A stretch of DNA of 6,868 bases from an uncultured Lachnospiraceae bacterium (GTDB lineage Bacteria > Bacillota > Clostridia > Lachnospirales > Lachnospiraceae): positions 1-6,868 of the forward strand of contig CAKRNX010000122.1 of assembly GCA_934371475.1 (NCBI GenBank), in the 5' to 3' direction. The translations under genes and the position numbers were made by a program. Numbering within the stretch: position 1 is the first letter of the stretch; every line of letters begins with the position of its first letter. Positions 1 to 5,492 of this stretch are shown here, in pieces. The notes under the pieces are model-generated. The model ran no database searches, had not been told where the DNA came from, and was given only the letters and a program-made list of their open reading frames with translations.

Positions 1-371
1 CGCCGGAAGTTTCTTCCATCCGCGATGCAGACCGTATTATCGGACTCTTAGCGGCAGAGGGACTGAAAAAGCCGGATCTTATCATTAACCGCATCCGGAT
101 GGATATGGTACGCCGGGGCGATATGATGTCTGTGGAAGATGTGCTGGATATTCTCGGCGTAGATCTCCTGGGCGCAATACCGGATGAGGAAGAGATTGTA
201 ATAGCATCCAACCACGGAGAACCGGTGGTTGGCACAGAAACTCTGGCCGGACAGGCGTATGTCAATATATGTCGGAGGCTTGAGGGCGAAAAAGTACCGC
301 TCCTGAATCTGGAAAAACAGGCTACGCTGAAAGGCCGCCTGAGTGCTCTCTTCCGTAAAAATGCGAGGTAA
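1..371 (+). CDS. minD: Septum-site determining protein MinD, C-terminal part (5' end outside window)
   Basis: This is the C-terminal ~122 residues of MinD, the membrane-bound ATPase that recruits MinC and blocks FtsZ assembly away from midcell. The reading frame is open from base 3 (Pro-Glu-Val-Ser-Ser-Ile-Arg-Asp-Ala-Asp), so the gene starts upstream of the window. Seen in the sequence: the PEVSSIRDADR stretch typical of MinD after its Walker B strand, then INRIRMDMVRRGDMMSVEDV, then LGVDLLGAIPDEEEIVIASN followed by GEPVV, all hallmark MinD segments. The last ~14 residues (LKGRLSALFRKNAR) form a basic amphipathic helix, as expected for the membrane-targeting sequence. The stop is TAA at 369-371. 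Five bases separate it from minE, so the two are co-transcribed. MinC would be expected upstream but is not visible. The internal ATG at 99 is not the real start, because conserved MinD sequence continues upstream of it. Confidence 0.95.
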   Translation, partial: PEVSSIRDADRIIGLLAAEGLKKPDLIINRIRMDMVRRGDMMSVEDVLDILGVDLLGAIPDEEEIVIASNHGEPVVGTETLAGQAYVNICRRLEGEKVPLLNLEKQATLKGRLSALFRKNAR

Positions 372-376
372 ATAGT

Positions 377-631
377 ATGGAAAGGTATCGCCGTCCCAAA
401 GTGGAGCCTGTCACATCCGGAAGAATTGCAAAAATGCGGCTGGAGCAGGTGCTGACTACTGATTTTCTGGAATGTTCCAGAGATCAGGCAGAGCTTTTAC
501 AGAAGGAAATAACGGAAATACTTTCCAGATACCTGAATTTAAATGACATACAGCAGATACAGTTAAAATTGATTCAGAAGAGGAAGCAAGGGGTTTCTTA
601 TGTTAAGACAATACAAATTAAAGGATTATAG
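377..631 (+). CDS. minE: Cell division topological specificity factor MinE
   Basis: MinE stimulates the MinD ATPase and drives its cycling on and off the membrane, restricting the MinCD inhibitor to the poles. The 84-residue length is normal for the family (about 80-95). The region GRIAKMRLEQVL (about 15-26) matches the anti-MinCD segment (AKxRL motif). Residues about 35-84 match the topological-specificity domain, including the QKEITEILSRYLNLND helix (42-57) and the closing beta-strand VKTIQI. Position next to minD supports the call. The start at 377 is well fixed: an in-frame stop lies at 356-358 with no other start codon between, and GAGG (365-368) sits 8 bases upstream. Oddity: the N-terminus (MERYRRPKVEPVTS) is basic and polar, whereas most MinE proteins begin with a hydrophobic amphipathic segment that binds membrane. 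The 3' end overlaps rodA by 32 bases. Confidence 0.88.
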   Translation: MERYRRPKVEPVTSGRIAKMRLEQVLTTDFLECSRDQAELLQKEITEILSRYLNLNDIQQIQLKLIQKRKQGVSYVKTIQIKGL

Positions 632-1700
632 ATTCAGTCTCATCCTGTGGGTGGTTGCACTGGCTGTAGTAGGCATCATGGTGATAGGAAGCGCACAGAG
701 TTCTTTCCAGCAGCGTCAGATCTGGGGATTGTGTATCGGCCTGGGCATGATGGTGCTACTCTCTTTTATTGATTATACTTGGCTGCTGAATTTTTACTGG
801 CTGTTCTATGTGATCGGAAATGCGCTGCTGGTGGCCGTGCTGTTTATTGGAGAAAATGTAAACGGCGCAACCCGCTGGATCCGTATTGGTATCCAGTTTC
901 AGCCCTCTGATGTGGTAAAGATCATCCTGATTTTGTTCTTTGCAAAATTTTTCAGCAAATATGAAGAAAAGCTGAATACGTTGAAAATTATTTTTCTGTC
1001 ATTGCTCCTTGCGGGGATCCCGCTGCTGCTGATTTACAAAGAACCGGATTTGTCAACAACAATTGTCACAGCCTTGACATTTTGTGCTATAATCTTTATA
1101 GCTGGGTTGAGCTATAAGATTATCGGTGGGATCCTGGTGGTAGCCGTTCCGATAGTGGTTGTGCTGTTCAGTATTATTCTGCAGCCTGGCCAGACACTAT
1201 TCCAGAATTACCAGCTGAAGCGTATTCTGGCATGGCTGAAGCCTTCAGAATATGTGGCAGAGTCTTACCAGCAAACCAACTCGATTATTGCTATCGGTTC
1301 CGGACAGCTGTATGGAAAGGGTCTGAACAATAATATGGTTTCTTCAGTAAAAAATGGTAACTTTATTGCAGAGCCGCAGACGGACTTTATCTTTGCTGTG
1401 GCGGGAGAGGAGCTGGGCTTCCTGGGGTGCTGCCTGATTGCGATTCTGGAGCTTTTGATTGCTCTGGAATGTATCAGAATAGGACGCAGAGCAAAAGATC
1501 TGGCGGGTACGCTGATCTGCTGCGGAATGGGGACACTGATTATGTTCCAGAGTTTCCTGAATATCTGTGTGGCCACAGGGCTGATGCCTAATACAGGTAT
1601 CACACTTCCGTTTGTGAGTTATGGTGTGACATCCCTGATCAGCTTTTGTATAGGAATAGGGATCGTATTGAATGTAGGGTTACAGACCAGAAAATATTAG
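600..1700 (+). CDS. rodA: SEDS-family peptidoglycan glycosyltransferase, RodA type
   Basis: This is an integral membrane SEDS protein (FtsW/RodA/SpoVE family) that polymerises lipid II into glycan strands together with a class B PBP. RodA is the preferred name because of the min-operon context and its sequence, but SEDS paralogues are hard to separate by eye. It has 366 residues, the family's usual length, with about ten hydrophobic segments. Visible family motifs are NGATRWI (88-94) followed by QPSD (101-104), KEPDLST (147-153), AIGSGQLYGKGL (231-242), EPQTDFIFAVAGEELG (258-273) and the C-terminal GLMPNTGITLPFVSYG signature (327-342). Asp262 in TDF aligns with the catalytic Asp of RodA/FtsW. 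ATG 600 is preceded by AAGGGG (588-593) at a 6-base spacing, inside minE, so translation is probably coupled. The stop codon (1698-1700) overlaps the mgsA ribosome binding site. No cognate PBP2 is in the window. Confidence 0.93.
   Translation: MLRQYKLKDYRFSLILWVVALAVVGIMVIGSAQSSFQQRQIWGLCIGLGMMVLLSFIDYTWLLNFYWLFYVIGNALLVAVLFIGENVNGATRWIRIGIQFQPSDVVKIILILFFAKFFSKYEEKLNTLKIIFLSLLLAGIPLLLIYKEPDLSTTIVTALTFCAIIFIAGLSYKIIGGILVVAVPIVVVLFSIILQPGQTLFQNYQLKRILAWLKPSEYVAESYQQTNSIIAIGSGQLYGKGLNNNMVSSVKNGNFIAEPQTDFIFAVAGEELGFLGCCLIAILELLIALECIRIGRRAKDLAGTLICCGMGTLIMFQSFLNICVATGLMPNTGITLPFVSYGVTSLISFCIGIGIVLNVGLQTRKY
1063..1102 (+). promoter_or_regulatory. Candidate internal promoter(s) inside rodA
   Basis: Two overlapping sigma-A-like arrangements occur within rodA codons of about 155-168. 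One is a perfect TTGACA (1074-1079), a 17-base spacer and TATAGC (1097-1102). The other is an extended -10, TGC-TATAAT (1085-1093), with TTGTCA (1063-1068) at a long 19-base spacing. Either would transcribe the rest of rodA and then mgsA and the carboxypeptidase independently of minD. These lie in AT-rich membrane-segment codons, so chance is a serious alternative. Confidence 0.3.
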
Positions 1701-1713
1701 GAGGAGTGATCTG

Positions 1714-2109
1714 ATGAATATTGGATTTGTTGCACATGATGCGAAAAAAAAGCTGATGCAGAACTGCTGCATCGCATACCGGGGAATACTGGTAAAGCAT
1801 GAACTGTATGCCACTGGCACGACAGGACGTCTGATCGAAGAAGCAACCGGGCTGCCGGTTCACAAGTTCCTGGCAGGCCATGTGGGCGGAGAACAGCAGA
1901 TGGGAGCGATGATCGAACAGAATCAGCTGGATTTGGTTCTCTTCTTCAGGGATTCGGATACTCCCAAGCAGACGGAGCCGGATATCAACAAGGTAATTCG
2001 GATGTGCGATATCCACAATATCCCTCTGGCAACAAACATCGCATCAGCAGAGATCCTGCTGAAATCTTTGGAACGGGGAGATCTTGAGTGGCGTGAAATG
2101 TACAGATAA
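1714..2109 (+). CDS. mgsA: Methylglyoxal synthase-like protein with altered active-site residues
   Basis: The protein belongs to the methylglyoxal synthase family, which converts dihydroxyacetone phosphate to methylglyoxal and phosphate in the cytosol as a glycolytic bypass. The 131 residues match Firmicutes MgsA length. Visible motifs are FVAHDAKK (5-12, His8 equivalent to E. coli His19), ELYATGTTGRLIEEATG (30-46, phosphate-binding), GGEQQMG (58-64), LVLFFRDSD (74-82), EPD (88-90) and NIPLATNIASAE (102-113). Against E. coli MgsA as I recall it, Asp71, the catalytic base in GGDQQ, is Glu60 here, and His98 is Thr87, while Asp91 and Asp101 are kept as Asp80 and Asp90. Activity is therefore uncertain. 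AGGAGG (1699-1704) overlaps the rodA stop and lies 9 bases before ATG 1714. The gene sits between two cell-wall genes and overlaps the following gene by 26 bases. Fold assignment is confident; catalytic function is less so. Confidence 0.88.
   Translation: MNIGFVAHDAKKKLMQNCCIAYRGILVKHELYATGTTGRLIEEATGLPVHKFLAGHVGGEQQMGAMIEQNQLDLVLFFRDSDTPKQTEPDINKVIRMCDIHNIPLATNIASAEILLKSLERGDLEWREMYR
2075..2086 (+). promoter_or_regulatory. Ribosome binding site and TTG start of the carboxypeptidase gene, inside mgsA
   Basis: GGGGAG (2075-2080) lies inside the end of mgsA, only 3 bases before an in-frame TTG (2084) and 12 bases before an in-frame GTG (2093). One spacing is shorter and the other longer than ideal, so the true start is one of these two. 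No in-frame ATG occurs before 2156, which would remove much of the charged cytoplasmic tail. Confidence 0.5.
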
Positions 2110-3178
2110 CAGAGATGAAAGACCGTCTGTCTACACGGAGCGCGAATGGGCCAGAATGATGGAAAAAGAGGCAAGGGAAGACCGCCGGGAGCGGAAACTG
2201 ATCCTTGCTTTGCTGCTTCTTGCCCTGATTACTGCGCTGATGAGTTATATGGTTTATTATTTTGTACTGCGCTCCCATGATTACCAGCTGAGCCATACAT
2301 TTCAGAAAGAAGATACGGTATATGGATTTCAGAGCGGTACTCATCTGGCAGGGACAGCTTCTCCGTTTGCCGCTGATCTCTGTGTGACGGACAAAGATGT
2401 CGGGACTTCTTCGGTGGCGGTGAATGCTTCTGAAGGCGCTCTTTTTGACGTCAACAGCAAAGAAGTCAAATATGCGAAAGATATTTTTACATCCAGAGGA
2501 CCGGCCAGCATGACAAAAGTGATGACAGCGCTGGTAGCAATCAAATATGGAAATATGGATGACATTGTCACTGTGACAGATACGGCGCTGGATATTGAAT
2601 ATGGATCTTCTGTGTGCAATATTCAGGTGGGGGATCAGCTGAGTCTGAAGCAGCTCCTGTACGGTCTTCTGATTGCATCAGGAAATGATGCGGCTATGAT
2701 GATTGCGGAGCATGTGGGAGGCAGTGTGGACAATTTTGTGGCGATGATGAACGAGGAGGCACAGGCTCTGGGAGCTACGGGGACACATTTTGAAAACCCG
2801 CACGGTCTGACAGCAGAGGGACATTATACGACAGCGTATGATATGTACCTGATATTCAGGGAAGCCATGAAATATGACCTGTTCATGGATATTATCAACC
2901 GTCATAATTATTATGCGGAATACACTGATGCGAGCGGATCGGCAATGGCAATGACCTGGGAATCTACAAACCATTATTTTACAGGGGAGGCATATGCGCC
3001 GGAGCAGGTGATTGTGTACGGCGGCAAAACAGGTACTACAGACGAGGCAGGTGCCTGTCTGATACTTCTGTCGAAAGACCTCTACGGAAACCCCTACATA
3101 TCGGTGATCATGAATGCGGCAACAAAGGATGATCTTTATACGCAAATGAATCAGATTTTGTCAATTATTCCAAATTAA
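2084..3178 (+). CDS. Membrane-anchored D-alanyl-D-alanine carboxypeptidase (peptidase S11 family)
   Basis: This penicillin-binding protein removes the terminal D-Ala from peptidoglycan stem peptides outside the cytoplasmic membrane and so controls cross-linking. The three serine-acyl-enzyme motifs are all present: S142-M-T-K145 (SxxK), S199-G-N201 (SxN) and K315-T-G317 (KTG, in GGKTGTTDEAG). Typical DacA-type flanking sequence is NPHGLTAEGHYTTAYDM (238-254). Residues 1-38 are highly charged and cytoplasmic, and 39-61 form one transmembrane segment with no signal peptidase site, so this is a type II anchored enzyme. The protein ends soon after the catalytic domain (364 residues). It lacks the usual C-terminal beta-rich domain and amphipathic anchor of PBP5-type enzymes. 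The start is TTG 2084 or GTG 2093. It is last in the min-rodA-mgsA operon. No hairpin terminator follows. Confidence 0.93.
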   Translation: MSGVKCTDNRDERPSVYTEREWARMMEKEAREDRRERKLILALLLLALITALMSYMVYYFVLRSHDYQLSHTFQKEDTVYGFQSGTHLAGTASPFAADLCVTDKDVGTSSVAVNASEGALFDVNSKEVKYAKDIFTSRGPASMTKVMTALVAIKYGNMDDIVTVTDTALDIEYGSSVCNIQVGDQLSLKQLLYGLLIASGNDAAMMIAEHVGGSVDNFVAMMNEEAQALGATGTHFENPHGLTAEGHYTTAYDMYLIFREAMKYDLFMDIINRHNYYAEYTDASGSAMAMTWESTNHYFTGEAYAPEQVIVYGGKTGTTDEAGACLILLSKDLYGNPYISVIMNAATKDDLYTQMNQILSIIPN

Positions 3179-3181
3179 GTG

Positions 3182-3210
3182 TTGTATTTCACTGATAAAT
3201 AGTCTATAAT
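3182..3210 (+). promoter_or_regulatory. Sigma-A-type promoter for the P-loop protein gene
   Basis: TTGTAT (3182-3187), a 17-base spacer and a perfect TATAAT (3205-3210) lie in the short gap after the carboxypeptidase stop. Transcription would begin near 3217 and give a leader of about 38 bases carrying AAAGGAGG (3239-3246), 8 bases before ATG 3255. This is the best promoter in the window. Confidence 0.7.
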
Positions 3211-3254
3211 TACTTCATAATATTTTTATCCGAATACCAAAGGAGGAGATCACA

Positions 3255-3674
3255 ATGATACAGTTAATTATAGGCGAGAAGGGTAAGGGAAAAACAAAAG
3301 TTCTGCTCGATAAAGCAAATACAGAAATCAAGTCCGTAAACGGAAGTGTGGTATATCTTGATAAAAGCACACAGCATATGTATGAGTTAAATAATAAGAT
3401 CAGACTGATTGATGTAACTGGGTATCCGGTAAGCAACAGTGATGAGTTTATCGGATTTATCAGCGGAATTATTTCACAGGATCATGATCTGGAGCAGATG
3501 TATCTGGACAGCTTTCTGAAAATTGCAGGTCTGGAAGGACAGGACGTGACATCTGCATTGGAAAAGTTGGACAAGATCAGCGGAGCATTTGGAGTGAATT
3601 TCATCATCAGTATCTCACTGACGAAGGATCAGCTGCCGGAAGCTATGAAAGATCGTATCATTGCCGAGTTATAA
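3255..3674 (+). CDS. Small P-loop NTPase-like protein, function unknown
   Basis: This 139-residue soluble protein opens with a beta-strand and a Walker A motif, GEKGKGKT (7-14), so nucleotide binding is likely. The next predicted strand ends in Asp (SVVYLD, 31-36), followed by IRLIDV (49-54), EQMYLDSF (80-87) and NFIISIS (115-121). This alternation resembles a minimal RecA/KaiC-like core, although no Walker B can be assigned with confidence. Similar proteins in Lachnospiraceae are, from memory, sometimes auto-annotated as twitching-motility PilT-like or ATP-binding proteins. Nothing here supports a role in pili: the PilT Asp and His boxes are absent and no pilus genes are near. The gene has its own promoter, a strong ribosome binding site (AAAGGAGG, 8 bases before ATG), a double TAA TAA stop and a terminator, so it is probably monocistronic. 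Coding status is confident; the role is unknown. Confidence 0.85.
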   Translation: MIQLIIGEKGKGKTKVLLDKANTEIKSVNGSVVYLDKSTQHMYELNNKIRLIDVTGYPVSNSDEFIGFISGIISQDHDLEQMYLDSFLKIAGLEGQDVTSALEKLDKISGAFGVNFIISISLTKDQLPEAMKDRIIAEL

Positions 3675-3719
3675 TAACTGTTTCTTTGGGAAAAGTTAGT
3701 AGGGAACGTTCAAAAGATG

Positions 3720-3750
3720 ACAGGACAGGGATTGCGCCCTGTCCTGTTTT
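3720..3750. terminator. Intrinsic terminator, probably bidirectional
   Basis: A perfect 11-base-pair GC-rich stem (ACAGGACAGGG at 3720-3730, loop ATTGCG, CCCTGTCCTGT at 3737-3747) is followed by a short T run (3747-3750) for the + strand gene. Read on the - strand the same stem is followed by CATCTTTTG, a weaker T tract, so it can also end the convergent DUF378 gene, whose stop codon (3749-3751) sits at the foot of the stem. Confidence 0.88.
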
Positions 3751-3961
3751 AATGTGATTCTGCATTTCCGATTTTTCCGTACATGCTCAGAAGGTACAGC
3801 CCGGCCAGTCCTACCAGAGCATAGATCACTCTGGAAAGCCATGACATATTTCCAAAAAGAAAACTGACCAGATCAAACCGGAAGAGACCGACCAGTCCCC
3901 AGTTGACTGCACCGATGATGACGAGGGTCAGGGAAGTATAATCCCAGAACGTTACATTCAT
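3749..3961 (-). CDS. DUF378-family small membrane protein
   Basis: This 70-residue protein has two hydrophobic helices (about 10-28 and 42-60) and the family signature: GAVNWGLVGLF (17-27), FDLVSFLFG (29-37), then LSRVIYALVGLAGLY (42-56). It matches DUF378 proteins such as B. subtilis YuzA, whose function is unknown. It is expected in the cytoplasmic membrane. The start is well supported: on the - strand AGGAGG (complement of 3969-3974) lies 7 bases before ATG at 3961. It stands alone on this strand, convergent with the P-loop gene and divergent from the HlyD-like gene. Its promoter is unclear: a TATAAA on the - strand (4027 to 4022) is the best -10, but it has no good -35. Confidence 0.9.
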   Translation of the reverse strand: MNVTFWDYTSLTLVIIGAVNWGLVGLFRFDLVSFLFGNMSWLSRVIYALVGLAGLYLLSMYGKIGNAESH

Positions 3962-4019
3962 TGCGATTCCTCCTTATTTCAGATATCGTACATCGTTTTT
4001 AGCTTTCCCATATGTTATT

Positions 4020-4045
4020 TGTTTATACAAAAGAATTGATAAACA
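4020..4045. repeat. 7-base inverted repeat in divergent intergenic region (possible operator)
   Basis: TGTTTAT (4020-4026) and its exact inverted copy ATAAACA (4039-4045) are separated by 12 bases, giving half-sites 19 bases apart centre to centre. It lies between the divergent DUF378 and HlyD-like genes, just upstream of the candidate -35 at 4050 and across the only -10-like sequence for the - strand gene. A regulator binding site is possible. The AT-rich arms make chance plausible. Confidence 0.3.
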
Positions 4046-4049
4046 GAGG

Positions 4050-4078
4050 TTGAGGGAATGGAGGGAACGTGTTAGAAT
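4050..4078 (+). promoter_or_regulatory. Candidate promoter for the HlyD-like/yggS/sepF operon
   Basis: TTGAGG (4050-4055), a 17-base spacer and TAGAAT (4073-4078) preceded by TGT, which makes it an extended -10. Transcription would start near 4085, downstream of the possible GTG start at 4069 and immediately before the AAAGGAG at 4086. If real, it supports the TTG start at 4102. The resulting leader would be unusually short. Confidence 0.4.
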
Positions 4079-4085
4079 ATGGCAG

Positions 4086-4104
4086 AAAGGAGAGTAGGAG
4101 ATTG
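4086..4104 (+). promoter_or_regulatory. Ribosome binding site deciding the TTG start of the HlyD-like gene
   Basis: AAAGGAG (4086-4092) is 9 bases before an in-frame TTG (4102-4104), a good spacing. The alternative GTG at 4069 has GGAGGG (4060-4065) only 3 bases upstream, which is too close. Starting at TTG gives a protein beginning MAEKKTTTKITKYRR, a natural short basic tail before the membrane helix. Confidence 0.55.
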
Positions 4105-5469
4105 GCAGAGAAAAAAACGACAACGAAGATTACAAAATACAGGCGTCAGTCATCTGTAATGAATATTGGTACCATTATTTTTGGCATCATTTTTATTTAT
4201 ATGATTATCTGTATTTTCCTTTATATTACAGCAAAACATATTACTTCATATGAAGTAATGGCAGGATCTATTTCCGGAAATTACCGTTATACTGCGCTGG
4301 CAATAAAAGAGGAACGTATTGTGACGGCACCACAGTCCGGCAATGTAACTTATTATGCCAGAGAGGGTGCGAGAACCGGCAGCGGAATGACGGTATGTTC
4401 CATTGATGAGAACGGGACAGGTACTTCAACGACCGTGCAGGATGTGGAAATTTCTGCGGATGCTGCCTCTGATCTGAAAGATACCATGTCTTCTTTTGCT
4501 TTGAATTTTCATGATGGCAATTATCAGGACGTCTACAATTTTAAGGCAGATCTGGAGAGTTATGTGCTGCAGCTTGCGCAGGATCAGAATATGGGCAGCA
4601 CGACTGGCATTAATCAGTGCAGTGCACCGGAGTCTGGGTTTGTGGTGTATTCTACAGATGGAATGGAAAATCTTGAAGAAAACAACCTGACAGAGGATAA
4701 TTTTAACCGGAACAATTATCATCGTACAAATTTGCGGCTGAATGGTGACGTAAAGGCAGGAGAGCAGCTGTACAAGCTGGTAACAAGTGAAAGTTGGGCG
4801 ATTTATTTTCCGCTGTCCTCCAGTCTTGTCACAGAACTTCAGGACCGTTCATCAGTCCGGTTCCGTTTTTTAAAGGATAACAGTACCTTTTCAGCGCCGT
4901 TTTCCATTATAAGAGGCAAGGATGGATATTATGGAAAAATTTCGCTCAACAACTCGCTGGCGAGGTACGTCTCTGAACGGTATCTTGATATTGAACTGTT
5001 GACGGACCGTAAGAGCGGTCTGAAGATTCCGACTTCCGCTATTGCGGAAAAGATTTTCTATAAAATACCGGAAGAGTACGTGATTGCCAACAAAGATACC
5101 GATAATGAGATTACTCTGTTAAGGGAGAGCTTTAACAGCGACGGTTCCTCTTCCGTAAAATATCTGACAGCTACGGTATATGCAAAAGAAAACGGAGAAT
5201 ATCTGGTAAGTACAGAACTGTTTCAGGACGGTGATTATGTTCAGATGACTGACACAACCAAAAAGTTTCAGATACAGGCAGACAATGTCGAGACCATACA
5301 GGGAGTCTACAATATCAATAAGGGATACGCCGTATTTCGGGAGGTGATTATTGTAGATGAAAATGAGGAGTTCTGTATCGTGGAGCCTAATAATATATAC
5401 GGCCTGGCAGCACATGACCGTATTGTGCTCGATGCGTCCACTGTAAATGCGGATGATATTGTTTATTAA
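4102..5469 (+). CDS. HlyD/membrane-fusion-like single-pass membrane protein
   Basis: From TTG 4102 the protein has 455 residues; an alternative GTG at 4069 would add 11. A basic cytoplasmic tail (1-20) precedes one transmembrane helix (about 21-43), and the rest should lie outside the membrane. It resembles HlyD/RND adaptor proteins. A half-lipoyl-like segment TAPQSGNVTYYAREGA (75-90) ends in MTVCSID, a helical stretch follows (about 120-165), then a second SAPESGFVVYSTDGM (174-188) continuing after an insert to GDVKAGEQLYKLV (215-227). Further on is GLKIPTSAI (306-314), a typical adaptor strand. These proteins normally bridge a transporter to the outside, but no transporter gene is adjacent. 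It lies 23 bases before yggS and probably forms an operon with yggS and sepF, suggesting an envelope or division role (inference). Family-level assignment only; actual function unknown. Confidence 0.8.
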   Translation: MAEKKTTTKITKYRRQSSVMNIGTIIFGIIFIYMIICIFLYITAKHITSYEVMAGSISGNYRYTALAIKEERIVTAPQSGNVTYYAREGARTGSGMTVCSIDENGTGTSTTVQDVEISADAASDLKDTMSSFALNFHDGNYQDVYNFKADLESYVLQLAQDQNMGSTTGINQCSAPESGFVVYSTDGMENLEENNLTEDNFNRNNYHRTNLRLNGDVKAGEQLYKLVTSESWAIYFPLSSSLVTELQDRSSVRFRFLKDNSTFSAPFSIIRGKDGYYGKISLNNSLARYVSERYLDIELLTDRKSGLKIPTSAIAEKIFYKIPEEYVIANKDTDNEITLLRESFNSDGSSSVKYLTATVYAKENGEYLVSTELFQDGDYVQMTDTTKKFQIQADNVETIQGVYNINKGYAVFREVIIVDENEEFCIVEPNNIYGLAAHDRIVLDASTVNADDIVY

Positions 5470-5492
5470 TTTAGAAATCAGGGAGGATCATT

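Noticed and set aside
1074..1093. Perfect TTGACA followed by perfect TATAAT in rodA
   Set aside because: The two hexamers are only 8 bases apart, far too close to work together. They are considered only in their other pairings.
1265..1603. 112-codon open frame on the - strand within rodA
   Set aside because: It is antisense to conserved SEDS motifs, and the translation is a low-quality composition without recognisable domains.
2678..3145. 155-codon open frame on the - strand within the carboxypeptidase gene
   Set aside because: It is antisense to a clearly conserved S11 enzyme, its translation is rich in Cys/His/Arg with no family resemblance, and there is no ribosome binding site worth noting.
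3178..3195. AGTG...CACT mini-hairpin after the carboxypeptidase gene as a terminator
   Set aside because: It has only four base pairs and no T run, and it overlaps the -35 of a good promoter. The operon probably reads through or ends elsewhere.
4022..4027. TATAAA on the - strand as the -10 of a DUF378 promoter
   Set aside because: No acceptable -35 occurs at 16-19 bases, so it is mentioned only as a possibility in the gene entry.
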